Part shown: piece by piece, positions 1-10,860 of the stretch
Layout of the letters: every line of letters begins with the position of its first letter
Position numbering within the stretch: the first letter of the stretch is position 1
Origin: Rhizomys pruinosus
Taxonomy: Eukaryota > Chordata > Mammalia > Rodentia > Spalacidae
Assembly: GCA_009823505.1 (NCBI GenBank)
Contig: VZQC01013712.1
Coordinates: forward strand, 3,123,111-3,187,110
Length of the DNA: 64,000 bases
Reading direction: 5' to 3'
The notes under the pieces: model-generated
Databases searched by the model: none
What the model was told of the DNA's origin: nothing
Seen by the model: only the letters and a program-made list of their open reading frames with translations
Made by a program: the position numbers and the translations under genes

Positions 1-815
1 TACATCAGGAATTTGACAGCAGGGCCTTATCGCTCTCTTCTTGCAGGTATCCCCAGTTTACAGGCAAGAAGCCTTTACCTTTTGGGGGGGGGGGCTTGGA
101 TTCCCCTGGCCAACATCTCCGTTGGTAAAATAATCCATTGCTGTATCAGAGCTCTCCTGTATTAATATATTTGCTTAAATGCACAGCTTAAGGACAGTCA
201 GTATTAATTTGGTTCTGAATAGAGAATAATCCTTTTCACAGTTCCTATGTCTTATTAGTCAATTAGCAGGAGCAGTTTTACCGGTTTTATAAGAGATTAC
301 CTCTATAACAGTTGGCTCCAATTTACATTTAGAGAATGACCTCATCATCACATATTCTCCTTTTCTATGAAAGGGGAGGTAAGAAGTTTCTCATATTAAA
401 ACTTTGCAGCACCTAAAAGGTAAAGTTTGTTAGGACTCATTATAAATTTGTTACAAGTAGGATTCACAGAGGGTTTTGATGCCTGAAGCAGTCATGCTTT
501 TCTTCCTTTCAATGTTCAGACGGCCCAACCTTCTGCTGGCACTTCCTGGTGCATCCTACACAATGCAAAGCTGTAATCTTTTCTTTTCAGCCTTTAAATT
601 GGTGATATGACCTGTGGGAACATACAAATCTCTTCCTGTAGTTAGTTTTAAGATTTATTTGCAAAGTTTTTGACAAAAAGTTTTTTTTTTTTTTTTTCTT
701 TTTATTATAGGTTTTTATTTTTTGACCTGAGTCTCAAAAAGGCAGTTTGTATTACACATACCATAGGCAGGATCAAGGTGCAGATTTCATCAAATTCACC
801 CAAGCTGTTTGGGTT
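1..815 (-). mobile_element. L1a 3' UTR, inverted half of a twin-primed insertion
   Basis: This stretch is the reverse complement of the 3' UTR of the L1 at 38327-42745, matching roughly its 41740 down to 40930. It runs head-on into a plus-strand piece at about 816. The outer end lies at or just beyond the window edge. The inner end is where reverse transcription stopped (5' truncation). An enlarged T/A tract at 680-720 replaces the A/G homopolymers of the reference copy. Short reading frames here are not coding. The orientation and family are clear from long matches; the left boundary and left target-site duplication cannot be seen. Confidence 0.85.
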
Positions 816-1600
816 GGTCTCTGGAATCCAGAGAGTGGTACCAAAGGCCACTAAACCAATAAAGCAAATATAGGTTCCTTGAGTCAAGCAAGACTCCTCC
901 TGTCAGCATCAGCTACACCACCTGCCTGGAATATGTGCAGCAGGCAGCCATATGTCTTAATGTCCAAATCTATTGGCATAGTAGCTCTCCTTGGAGGAAA
1001 ACACACAACTGTTTCACAAGCTTACATCCTCTAGTGGTTAGGGGATTTATAAGCCACAGTAAGAAACCCTTGTCATTTTACAGGAAAAAACTAATTCATG
1101 GATTAACAACCATCCAAACATCTGTGTCTATACCAAAGTAACCTACCAATAACAATTATTATTGTTAAATCCTATATATCTAATTGCTTGTGCTTCATTA
1201 GTAGGATGAAAGGTTATTCCTGGACAAACTGTCAGCCCATGAAAGGAAACAGCCAGAAGTGACAGAATCCAAAACGACAGCTCCAGAAAAGTAACTGTTT
1301 TGCTTCTGTTCACCTGTGCCTTTTTCTAAGCCTAGGGAACAACTCTGTGGAAGAAGGGGCATGGTAAAATTGTAAGGGGTGCGATTGGGGTAATGGTGAA
1401 ACTACAGCAAATAGTACTGGGACACTTATTTGATAAACTTGAGTGAACGCACAAGCCCCCCCACACTGGATGGTGGGGACCTGGGCTGTGTGGGTTTGGG
1501 CACAACTGCTTGCAAATTGGTTTTACATGAAGGATGCTTGTACTCAATAATTATTATACTATTGTAAAAATGAAAAAAAATAAAGAAAAAATAAAATAAT
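816..1600 (+). mobile_element. L1a 3' UTR, direct half of the same insertion
   Basis: From 'tctggaatccagagagtgg' onward this matches the plus-strand L1a 3' UTR from about 41782 to 42550. It ends in an A-rich tail at about 1565-1600. It lacks the last 150 bp or so of the family's 3' UTR (the G-rich polypurine part and final AATAAA region). The RNA may therefore have ended or been primed at the internal A-rich stretch, or the end may have been lost. The first half is inverted relative to this one, as in twin priming. Confidence 0.85.
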
Positions 1601-2129
1601 TAGAAAGAGAAAAAAATTAACACATTAATGAAGCAAAGCAACCAAACCAAACAAAAACCCAAATCAGATGTTTATTTTAACACGTGCCAAATCAGAACAA
1701 CCACGTTCAAGTGCTGAGTAGTCATTTGTGGCTACTTTCTGTACTACTGCTCATTAAAACTCACAGCAGTATTTCATTTATTCATTAGGAAGCAAGGATA
1801 TTCAGGATGGGCCTCTTTTTAGTAGCCTATATTGTATACAGCTATGTTGGTAACACAGACTGCATACAAGTATTCCTGTAGGAAGATTTTGAAAGAAAAA
1901 AGTAGATTATACTAGTGTAAATGCCCACCTCAAAAAAACAAGGAAGCAAAACTCAAATAAAAATAATAAAAATAATAAATGAGCAAACAGGGGCTACACA
2001 AGAGCAAAAAAGCAAGTACTCCTAGGCTGGAATAATTAGAGAAAAATGAAGTGCTCCTCACCAGGAAGTCAGAATTCTCTTATATCACCCATAGGTCATG
2101 TAATGATATGTCATATCTATATTACTCCA
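1601..2129. other. no recognised feature
   Basis: AT-rich sequence without a convincing reading frame. I see no SINE or LINE match except scattered A-rich runs. It separates two L1a-derived pieces and may be ordinary single-copy DNA or an old unrecognised repeat. Confidence 0.4.
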
Positions 2130-3575
2130 TTTTTCTCATATAAGACTGGGTAGGATCAAGAAAACAAATGATACCAAGTGCTGGAGAGGTTGTGGGGAAA
2201 GGTGAACATTCATCCATTGCTGGTGGGAATGTAAACTTGTACAGCCACTATGGAAAACAGTGTGAAGAACCCTTGGAAGACTCAAAATGAGATTGCCATT
2301 TGACCTAGTCATACCACTCCTGGGTATATACCCACAAGACTCATGTTACCTCAGAGATACATGCACAGCTATATTTATTGCAGCTCTGTGCACAATAGCA
2401 AAAAGCTGGAACCAACCCAAATGTCCCTCAACTGACGAGTGAATACAGAAAATCTACACAATGGAGTTCTGTGCAGCAGTAAAAAAAAGACAACATCATG
2501 AACTTTTCAGGTAAATGGATGGAACTAGGAAATATTATGTTAAGGGAAGTAACACAGTCCCAGGAAAACAAACGAAGAATGGTATCCCTTATCTGTGGAT
2601 GCTAGTGCCAATAACCCAGTTGTAAATATTTCTTGTGGGGAATGATGCATATTGAAAGGAACAACGACAGAAAAGACTGCATCAAATAACTGACTGAAAT
2701 GGTGAATCTGGTGGCGTGGGAGATTTGGGAGAGGGACATGGGTCTATATTCGATTAATATATATTTAATTGATGTGAATTTAACAGGTATCCAAATTTGC
2801 CCAAAATTTGTCTACATATTATATGGTATTTTAGGACTTAGTAAAAGTAAAAATGTCTACATTAAACAACATTGGCTAAAAGGATTTAATTAAAATGTAA
2901 TACACTTAAGCTAATTGGAAATATAAATTGTCCACATTTGTTTTACTTAAAATTTGTATAACAACATCATTGGGATTAATGTGTACAAATGTTCTCTATA
3001 ATTTTGGTGCTGTACAGTATCATCTTGTAACATTTTCTTTTACATGTAGGATAATTTAACTTAAGGAATTAAGTTTGCTTCCCAAATTAATAATATACAG
3101 TCAATGATAAACAGCTTGGGTAAATTTAAGGAAAATTTACTCCTTGATTCCTGCCTTTAGGTATGTGTACTACAACTGCCCTTTTTGAGATTCATGGGTC
3201 AAAAAAACCCTAAAATAAAAAGGGGGGATACAGTTATATATTAAAACTTTTGTCAAATTTTTCCATTTAAATCTTAAAATTAACTATGGGAAAAAATTTG
3301 CATGTTCCCACAGGTCAAAACGTCACCAACTTAATGGCTGGGAAGGAAAAGATACAGCTTTGTATTGTGCAGGATGTACCAAGAAATACCAGCAGAGAAT
3401 TTGGCCCATCTATACATTAAAAGGAAGAAAAGCCTCAGACTGCTACAGGCATCAAACATCTCTGTGGATCCTATTTGTAAGAACTTTTTATAATGAGTCC
3501 TAATGAACTTTACCTTCCAGGTGCCGCAAAGTTTTAATATGAGAGGCTTTCTTACGTCCTTTTCATAGATTTTGT
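2130..3575 (+). mobile_element. L1a fragment: ORF2 C-terminus and part of 3' UTR
   Basis: 2130-2605 encodes the decayed C-terminal end of L1 ORF2 (the cysteine-rich CWRGC...HCWWEC region and the terminal LICGC-stop are recognisable, with frame damage). 2606-3575 matches the first ~950 bp of the long L1a 3' UTR (compare 40424-41370). It stops there without poly(A), so it is a broken copy rather than a complete 3' end. It is more diverged than the L1a at 38327. Confidence 0.85.
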
Positions 3576-3589
3576 TCATTTTTTTTTTG

Positions 3590-4748
3590 GCCTTTTCTTT
3601 TCATTAGCTGAGCTAAGATTCTATCTTGTTTATCTTTTCGAAGAACTAGCTCTTAGATTCATTGATTCTTTGTATTGCTTTCTTTGTGTCTATTTCAGTA
3701 ATTTCTGCCCTGATTTTTGCTGTTTATTCTGGTCTGCTTGGTTTTGGCTTGCTTTGTTCTTGCCTTTCCACAGTATTGGGTTGTAATGCTACGTCTGAAT
3801 TTTATTTTTTTTTATTTTATGTATATGAGTGCTTTGCCTGCATTCATGTAAATGCACCAGTGTCATGCAAAGCACACAAGGCCAGAAGAGGGTGTTGAGT
3901 CTTCTAGAACCAGACTTATGAATAGTTAACTACCATGTGGGTACTGGGCATCAAAGCTGTGTCTTCTGAGAGAGCACCCAGTGTTCTTTTTTAATGTAGG
4001 AAATTAGAGTTATAAATTTTCCTCTTAGAGCTCCTTTTAAATTGTCTCAAAGTTTTTCTTGTGTTGTATTATCATTTTCATTTAGTTCTAGGAAAACTCT
4101 TGTTTCATTCTTAATTTCCTCTTTGACACATTCATCATTTAGGTGTGTGTTGTTTAAATTCCATGAGTTTGTCTAGTTACTAGAGATTCTTCTACTGCTG
4201 ATTTTAAGCTTTATTGCACTGTGTTCTGATAGAATGCATGCAGTATGTGTTCAATTTTAGAGAAAATTTCATGAGCTGCTGAATAAAAGGGTATTCTTTG
4301 ATGTTTGTGTGGAATATTCAGGACATGTATATTAGGTCCGTGGTATATTTAAGTCATATATCTCTCTCTATGCTTATTATTTGGCCAATTGACCTGTCTA
4401 TATGAGATAGTGGTGTATTGAAGTCATCTTCTATTACTGAGTTGATGTTAATCTGTGTCATAAAGACCTGTAGTACTATTTGGGTGAATGAGAGTTTGGT
4501 GCATATATATTTATGATTGTGATGTCTAATAGGTCAACTGTTTCTTTGATCAGAATGAAGAGACCTTGTGTAGCTCTCTTTATTGTTTTTCATGTGAAGT
4601 ATATTTGGTCAGACATTAAGATTGCAACACTTGCTTCCTTCTTATTGCCATTTTCTTGGAAAATTCTTTCCATCCTTCACTATAAAGTAGTGCCTGAACA
4701 TGAAAGTGAGATGGGCTTCTTGAAGACAACAAATAGATGGATTTTGTT
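3590..4748 (-). mobile_element. old L1 ORF2 fragment (endonuclease and following region)
   Basis: Reverse-strand translation gives diverged L1 ORF2. The part at 4530-4745 matches the endonuclease segment corresponding to about 49430-49560 of the L1 at 47762-53579. Lower coordinates correspond to more C-terminal sequence. Many stops and indels are present. It is interrupted by a SINE at 3795-3993 and by the B1/gap/L1 block at 4749-5045, and resumes at 5046-5125. Confidence 0.8.
3795..3993 (-). mobile_element. B2/B3-type SINE
   Basis: Reverse complement of a tRNA-derived SINE. The 3' part (tgtatatgagtgctttgcctgcat) and the body (cagaagagggtgt...ccatgtgggtactgggcatc) match the B2/B3 copies elsewhere in the window, with substantial divergence. 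It sits inside the minus-strand L1 ORF2 fragment, so it inserted after that L1. Confidence 0.75.
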
Positions 4749-4834
4749 TCTTTTTTTTTTTTTTTTTTGAGACAGGGTCTCCCTTTAGTCCCAGCTGGCC
4801 TGGAGCTCGCTCTGTAGACCAGGCTGGCCTTAAC
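4749..4834 (-). mobile_element. B1 SINE, cut by an assembly gap
   Basis: A T-rich start followed by 'gagacagggtctccctttag' and 'tagaccaggctggccttaac' is the reverse complement of the 3' half of B1 (7SL-derived). The element is truncated by the run of N that starts at 4835. It inserted into the minus-strand L1 ORF2. Confidence 0.85.
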
Positions 4835-4938
4835 NNNNNNNNNNNNNNNNNNNNNNNNNNNNNNNNNNNNNNNNNNNNNNNNNNNNNNNNNNNNNNNNNN
4901 NNNNNNNNNNNNNNNNNNNNNNNNNNNNNNNNNNNNNN
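4835..4938. other. assembly gap (104 N)
   Basis: A run of 104 unknown bases. B1 sequence enters on the left and an L1a 3' end leaves on the right, so the gap lies between repeats and its true length is unknown. Confidence 0.99.
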
Positions 4939-5045
4939 GTCCTGCATCTTTCTCTCAGTTTTTTTTTTTTTTCATTTTTAGCTATAAGTGATAATCCATG
5001 AGTACAAGCATCCTTCATGCAAAACCTATCTGCAGGCTGTTCCAT
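4939..5045 (-). mobile_element. L1a 3' end fragment
   Basis: 'gtcctgcatctttctctcag', a T tract and 'gcatccttcatgcaaaacc' are the reverse complement of the L1a 3' UTR around 42480-42600. The extreme 3' end is lost in the gap. After 5045 the host L1 ORF2 resumes with the reverse complement of the 'NINGLNSPIKRH' endonuclease segment, so this is a nested insertion. Confidence 0.8.
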
Positions 5046-5125
5046 TCAAGTGGCCTGTGTCTTTTGATTGGGAAGTTTAGGCCATTAATATTTAAAGTTT
5101 TATTGCAAGATATTTATTACAGGGC
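5046..5125 (-). mobile_element. L1 ORF2 N-terminus, continuation of 3590-4748
   Basis: The reverse strand encodes the start of the endonuclease domain (leucine-asparagine-isoleucine-asparagine-glycine-leucine block). It is collinear with the fragment at 3590-4748 across the nested B1/gap/L1a block. Confidence 0.7.
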
Positions 5126-5159
5126 AGTGCTAGGTTCAGCATAGCAGCATTGCCTTATG

Positions 5160-5590
5160 AGTATTCAGAGACAGCTTCAAAAATGGTAATTCTACAAAAA
5201 AACCTGGATACCCAAAGAAATATTAAGCAAAAAGAACAGCCCTGGAGGGACCACCATACCAGAACTCAAACTATATAACAGAACTATTGGCATCAAAACA
5301 GCATGACACTGGCACAAAAACATATAGATCAGTGGAACATCAAAAAAGACCAAAATATGAATGCATGCAATTTCAGCCACCTGATATTTGACAAAGGTGC
5401 CAAGAACACACAATGGAAGACAGACAGCATCTTCAACAAACAGTGATGGCAAAACTGGATCTCCTCCTGCAGAAGAGAGAAATTTGATCCATATCTTTTA
5501 CACAAAAGTCAAATCCAAGTGGATCAAAGACCTCAAACTGAAACCTTAAACATTGAAATAGTTATAATAATTGGCACTCCTCAAGGACAT
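5160..5590 (+). mobile_element. old L1 ORF2 C-terminal fragment
   Basis: Diverged L1 ORF2, matching the region around 39120-39520 of the intact copy (pieces such as 'YWHKN', '[16 protein letters not shown]', 'DSIF' can be read). Stops and frameshifts are present. Divergence is clearly higher than in L1a or L1b, so this is an older family. Confidence 0.8.
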
Positions 5591-5599
5591 GAGATAAAA

Positions 5600-5930
5600 C
5601 TTTTTTACTTTTTAACCTTCCAATGTGGACTGAGGACTGCTGAGATATCCAGCTTGTGATCTAAGCAGATAATGGGAATTCAACCTCATCAGAATATGGA
5701 CTGCCATTATTGGACTACCTCAGCTGTATCATGGAGGCCAGTTCAGGGGGATCAAGACAGGACACATGCTTACTGGACTTCATTTGGGGGACTATGGGAG
5801 GGAAAGACCCCAATGTGCAGCACAAGTGCAGAGTTGATGGTTGATTGGGCTTCCCAAAGAGGAGCATTTGGGCACTTCCTTAAGGAAAATATGATATCTT
5901 TTAGGAAAAAAAGTTCTCCAATTCAAGTGA
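5600..5930 (+). repeat. unclassified interspersed repeat (second copy at 17705-17960)
   Basis: Contains 'ctgaggactgctgagatatc', 'tggactgccattattgg' and 'gggaggga' blocks. The same order recurs in reverse complement at 17705-17960, near an L1 3' end. Two diverged copies next to L1 material suggest an old dispersed repeat. I cannot assign a family, and a reading frame of about 107 codons through it has no recognisable product. Confidence 0.6.
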
Positions 5931-5934
5931 TATG

Positions 5935-6011
5935 TTTATGTATGTATGTATGTATGTATGTATGTATGTATATATTTATATGTATGTATATATAACTATA
6001 TATAACTATAT
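5935..6011. repeat. (TATG)n/(TATA)n microsatellite
   Basis: Tandem TATG units grade into TATATAACTA-like units and end at a single ambiguous base at 6012. Confidence 0.95.
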
Positions 6012-6012
6012 N
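6012..6012. other. single ambiguous base at a probable contig join
   Basis: One 'n' between a microsatellite and unrelated sequence. Two similar single-n positions (15323 and 25920) sit at suspicious joins, so continuity across this base should not be assumed. Confidence 0.7.
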
Positions 6013-6279
6013 CCTGAATTGGCCTTTGGTGCCCGCCTGATCTTCTTGCCTGAGACCTCCGCAGCAGACTCCTAGGTTGGCTGCTGCCCATTGTGTCTTG
6101 ATCCCCCTATTCTATGATTGACTATATTCTCTTGGTCAGAGCCAATCCCTACATCATGTGGTTTCATAGTCCCTCCCCTTACTTAAGGCCCTAGGCCCTA
6201 CCTTGGCCCTAGGCCCCCTTCAATAATCATGTCTGAGACCTCCATAGTACCCTACTAAGATGGACACAATGTTTCCTCT
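6013..6279. other. unclassified sequence
   Basis: Holds two loose copies of 'gcctgagacctccgcag'/'gtctgagacctccatag' about 175 bp apart. It has no recognised gene or family. Confidence 0.35.
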
Positions 6280-6825
6280 TCAATTGACAAAAGGATAATG
6301 AAGATTTGGTAAATTTACTCAGCAGTAAAGAAAAATGAACTGATGAAAATTGCAGACAAGTTTGCTTGTTACCACTCATTAGATAAACTTCTTTTTGCAA
6401 CAGATAGAGACTATTATAGAGTTCCACAACTGATCCAACAGATCCCCACCCCTAAGTGACTCATCAATAATGCAAACTCCAAACCTAAGGCTCAGAAAGG
6501 TTGCACAACAGGGGATAGAGAAAAATACTAGTGCATTTCTCAATTCTCACCAGTGAGTCTTTCTCATGTAACAGAGGGAGATCAACACAGAAAGTCACAA
6601 CTAGCCAAAATATACAGAATAAGAGACAGCAGACTATGTGCCACTAGATAGTACTTATATTGTAAATGTCACACACCCATGGCTCAGGGACCATTGCAGA
6701 AGAAGGGACAGAAAGATTGTAAGAGACAGGCATGATGTATGACCTCAAGGAAACAAAGTTTTCCAGGCTTCTGCTCATATGAACTTCCAGTGACAACATG
6801 CATAAGACCCATGCAAACAAACTAG

Positions 6826-6857
<32 letters not shown>

Positions 6858-6960
6858 AAAGAGCCCAAGAACAAATATATTATCCCCTTAAGAATATGGA
6901 AAGGAAATGTTCAATTTAATTCATTTCTTGTTTTTCATTAAGGCAACCAATTACACGGCA
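6280..6960 (+). mobile_element. Lx-like L1 3' UTR fragment
   Basis: Shares ordered blocks ('ctttttgcaacagatagaga', 'agaataagagacagcagac', 'cagaaagattgtaagagaca') with the segments at 8385-10036, 14740-16090, 33740-36015 and 56985-57560. These blocks resemble the 3' UTR of old rodent L1 of the Lx type as I remember it. A pure A run lies at about 6823-6855. The family name is from memory; the shared repeat is seen directly. Confidence 0.65.
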
Positions 6961-7002
6961 TTAAAGTATTGTTGTTTCTCCCTCCACCCCCCCCCCAAAA
7001 AA

Positions 7003-7610
7003 AAAGTGGCTAAGGACCTGAACCAAGTGCTCTGAGAAAAATAAATAAAAGTAGCCTTAAAAAACACCTTAAAAAGTACTCAACCTTCTTAGTAATTAGA
7101 GAAATTCAAATCAAAACCACTTTAAGATTTCATTTTACCCCAGTCAGACTGAATAATATCAAGAGAACAAAAGATAGCAAATGCTGACTAGGATGTGGAG
7201 AAAGAGGAACATTCATTCACTCCTGGTGGGATTGCAAACTCATGTAACCAATATGGAAGGTAGTATGGAGAACTCTTAAAAATTAAAAATGAAAGCTAAC
7301 ATAAGACCCATTTATACCACTCCTTGGCATATACCCAAAGGACTCACCCTACTGTAAAGATACTTATACATCCATGTTTCTTGCTGCTTTTTTCACAATA
7401 GCTAAGAAGTAGAAACAACCTAAATGTCCCTCAACTGACAAATGAATAATTAAATTGCGGTACATTTACACAATGGAGTGCTACTCAGCAGTAAGGAAAG
7501 ATGAAATCATGAAATTTTCAGGTAAATGGATAGAACTAGAAACTACTATACTCAGTGAAGTAACACAGATTGAGAAAAACAAATGACATATGTTCTCCTT
7601 CATTTGCAGA
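7003..7610 (+). mobile_element. old L1 ORF2 C-terminal remnant
   Basis: Starts near a 'KDLN' motif and runs through the C-terminal region (blocks for 'LVISEIQIKTTLRFHF', 'LGIYPK', 'CPSTD', 'GKWIELETTI'). It has many substitutions and frame breaks, and the normal terminal cysteine region is degraded. It leads directly into the 3' UTR below. Confidence 0.85.
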
Positions 7611-7882
7611 TTTTAGCACCAATCCCATATTTGTGAGTATATATCCTGCTGTAACATCAAGAGCCAAGAAAATGGAGAATAACCACAGAGACTAAGGGGC
7701 AAAAGAGAAAAAGAATCTGAGAGAGGGTAATAGCAGGAAACTGATATTACCAAGAAGGAAATGGAGGAAAAGAGGTATTCAACTGGTAAGGGAGAAGGTG
7801 AGGAAATATAAGAAACCATGGGTACAAAGGGGAATAAGGAACTCAAGAGAGGAGGGTTAATAGGAGACAGGTTTTAGCAAGG

Positions 7883-8097
7883 GGTCCTTAAACTAAGAAG
7901 GGAGGTGAAAGTTGAAACAGGGAGACAGTGAGGAGAGATAAATAAAATTTAGGTACTTTGAGAAAACAGAGGGAAATGCATTAGCTAACAGGTCCTTAAA
8001 CTAAGAAGGGAGGTGAAAGTTGAAACAGGGAGACAGTGAGGAGAGATAAATAAAATTTAGGTACTTTGAGAAAACAGAGGGAAATGCATTAGCTAAA
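7883..8097 (+). repeat. 108-bp tandem duplication
   Basis: Two adjacent units (7883-7990 and 7991-8097) are identical by eye over about 106 bp, inside an old, diverged L1 3' UTR. Confidence 0.95.
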
Positions 8098-8121
8098 AAA
8101 CCCATTGAAAATAGTCATTCA

Positions 8122-8369
8122 GGGGCTGGAGAGATGGCCTAGCGGTTAAGAGCGCCGACCGCTCTTACAGAGGACCCGGGTTCGATCCCCAGCACCCACA
8201 TGGCGGCCGAGAACCGTCTGAAACTCCAATTCCAGGAGAACTCCAGTTCCAGGGGAATCCGAGACCCTCTTCTGACCTCCGCGGCATTGCACAACACGGG
8301 TGCACAAACTTGCATGCAGACAGTACATTCATACACATACAGAAATAAATAAAATTAATAAAAAAAAAA
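8122..8369 (+). mobile_element. B2/B3-type SINE with 15-bp target-site duplication
   Basis: tRNA-derived head with an A-box-like region just inside the 5' end and a perfect-looking B box (GGTTCGATCCC, 8179-8189), then a body with a duplicated 'actccaattccagga/actccagttccaggg' unit and an A-rich tail. Flanked by 'gaaaatagtcattca' at 8107-8121 and 8370-8384, the hallmark of L1-mediated insertion. Low divergence from other copies marks it as young. Confidence 0.95.
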
Positions 8370-9015
8370 GAAAATAGTCATTCAATATCTGAACATAAGT
8401 GCATGTGCATATCTAAAGTTTATATAACAGGAAAGACAGTGCAAGACAGGACAAACCTCCATTTGAGTTATTAGTCAGGGTAGTCCAAGAGATGACCAAA
8501 ATCACACAGGCTACTACCCCAGCCCTTGATTACCTCCTTGAACTTAAAGTAAATACTTTATTGTTGAAGACAGTACATACTTCAGACACAGGACTTGGAG
8601 AAATGGAGCTGGAACTGACCTGGAAGCCTCCTCCTTGAAAGTTCTCATATTGCTAACAGATACTATGCAAGCTGCTAAGGGAGAAAATCAAGCAACGGTC
8701 AAACCCAGTGTAGAACCTAATAACCACAATGACTGGCACAGCAAACTATCTCTATAGGGGCAACAGTGACACTTTTATGTAAGGGATAATCAGCAGCTAT
8801 CTAATTGGACTTAAAGCCCTCTCGATGGGAGCGAACTCATAGGTGGCACTGTAAATATAGCCAAATACACATGGCTGGAGAGGTCATAGATCCTAGAGAA
8901 AACCCTAACTGTCACACTTTTAGATCAATGAAATTTCTTACTGTATGCTAAATATGGATCATTATGTTTACATACAAATATACGGTACACCACTCATCAA
9001 ATAAGCCTATTTTTT

Positions 9016-9239
9016 AATTTTTATTTATTTATTTTTTATGTGTATGAATGTACTGTCTGCATGTAGGTTTGTGCACCCGTGTCATGCAATGCTGCAGAGG
9101 TCAGAAGAGGGTGTAGGATTCCCCTGGAACTGGAGTGAAAGACGGTTCTCAGCCGCCATATGGGTGCTGGGGATCGAACCCGGGTCCTCTGCAAGAGCAG
9201 TCGGCACTCTTAACCGCTAGGCCATCTCTCCAGCCCCAT
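9016..9239 (-). mobile_element. B2/B3-type SINE
   Basis: Minus-strand copy: T-rich 3' tail on the left, B box complement 'gggatcgaaccc' and 5' head ending 'ctctccagcccc' at 9237. 'cctatttttt' flanks it at 9006-9015 and 9240-9249. It lacks the internal 17-bp duplication seen in the copy at 8122, so it belongs to a different subgroup. Confidence 0.93.
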
Positions 9240-10036
9240 CCTATTTTTTGCATCAGATGGAGAGTATTATAAAGTTTCACAACTGGTCAGACATAGAGAA
9301 TATATGTTTGAGAGATATCCAGCCCTAAGTGATACATCTACAGTTGAAACTCTGCACCTAAGTCTCATGGAACATAGGAGAACAAGAATACAAAGAAAAC
9401 TAATACATCCCTCAACACTCACCAACAAAGCGTCCTAATACAACAGAGTTTGATGCACATAGAAGTCCATAACTGGATAAGTTTTAGAGAATAAGAGACT
9501 GCAGAGTGTGTGTCACCAAATATGGTTCTTATTTTGAACCTTACACACCCCATGTCTTAGTGACTGCTGTGAAAGAGGGGGTAGAAAGATTGTAAGAGCC
9601 AGGGATGGTGCATGACTATAAGGAAGCAAAGGCTTTCAGGCCTCTGGGAACTTGCCCATATGAATTTGCAAAAAAAGGTGACAGACTTAACAATTCTCAT
9701 GCAAACTCAATTAGACAGAAACCCAGAATAGAGCTCGGGAAATTGGTAGTAGGCCCCAACCTTAGTCTAGGAACTATTGGCATCCAATTACTGTGGGGTA
9801 AGGAGGAGTAGATATTTTTTAAGGGAGTGACTCTAGATAGGCTGACTAGACTCCAGTGGATGAATTTGCACCGAGGGACATGGTTAACCAGATAAGACTT
9901 AACATACATGACAGAATTTATGAAATTCAGTGGATAGGCTACGGGAAGGCACAGATAGTGGAGAGGTCCAAATTTGATTCAGATCTATTATATGAAATGT
10001 ACAAAAACTCAATAAAATATATATTAAAATAAAAAA

Positions 10037-10250
10037 TATGTGATTTCAAACAGATCCATAGTGGCAATAAGGTAACAGATGCTCAGAAACTAAAAGTTAA
10101 TAGAAGGAACTGAACTCAAAGTAGTGATAATATCAATTTATACATTTATTAAAATGCATAGACATAGAGAAAATATTCACTAAATTGTTCTTACATTCTA
10201 TTTACTCTTCATTATATTCACACTCCTACACCTTAGTAGCACATATTCCA
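10037..10250. other. no recognised feature
   Basis: AT-rich, no reading frame or repeat recognised. Confidence 0.4.
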
Positions 10251-10254
10251 ATCT

Positions 10255-10860
10255 AATTTGCTTTTCTACATTTTTCTTAATAAATTTTGTCATTTGACAA
10301 TTTCATACATGTATATAACACATCCTACTTACTCTCCTAATCTTATTTCCCCCCACTCCTGCCAGTTCCCTTTCTTACTTTAAAATTTCTTCTCCATAAT
10401 TTTAAGATTTTTATGTATATAATGTGTTCTGTTCAAATCCATCCCAATTCCCTCCCCTCTGATTCCTTCTGTATCCCCACACACACACATTTCCTCCCAA
10501 TTTCATGTACTCTTTTAAAAAACCTATTGAGTCTACTTAGTGATATTGGTTCTTTGTATGAGTATAAGGCCATCTACTAAGCCTAGGTACTCTCTCAAGG
10601 GCTGCATCTCTTCCACATCCATAGCAGACTATTAAGAGAGACTAACTTTTGTGGGACCTGTGTCAATATTCACAGCTACTGTGATTTCAAGATTGACTTC
10701 ACAGACCTTCCATCTTCACTTTCTTTCCTTCTTTCCATCATCTCCTTCCTGATTGTTTGGGGAGTTGTATAAATGTCTTTTTTTTTTACTCAGTCATAAA
10801 CCATTCTTTATTCTTGGTATCTTATACAGACTTGGATCTTTCCATTCACCTCTGTTCATT
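10255..10860 (-). mobile_element. probable old L1 3' end, reverse strand
   Basis: Begins with a T-rich tail, then C-rich tracts ('cccccactcctgccagttccc', 'cctcccctctgattcc') that look like the complement of an L1 polypurine region. Divergence is high and I infer the family only from composition and order. Confidence 0.45.

Larger units (their letters stand above)
7611..10036 (+). mobile_element. Lx-like L1 3' UTR with A-rich end, interrupted by two SINEs
   Basis: Follows the ORF2 remnant at 7003-7610 and ends in 'ctcaataaaatatatatta' near 10020. It contains a 108-bp tandem duplication (7883-8097) and SINE insertions at 8122-8369 (plus) and 9016-9239 (minus). Shared blocks with 14740-16090, 33740-36015 and 56985-57560 show it is a dispersed 3' UTR type. 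No coding content. Confidence 0.7.

Noticed and set aside
5672..5995. 107-codon frame
   Set aside because: It lies in an unclassified repeat that recurs at 17705-17960 and ends in a TATG microsatellite; the repeated CMYV residues come from the microsatellite.
7883..8097. CRISPR-like array
   Set aside because: There are only two adjacent long units without spacers, in a mammalian LINE context.
8122..8200. tRNA gene
   Set aside because: The A- and B-box-like elements belong to the head of a B2/B3 SINE with A-rich tail and target-site duplication; similar heads occur at nine or more places.
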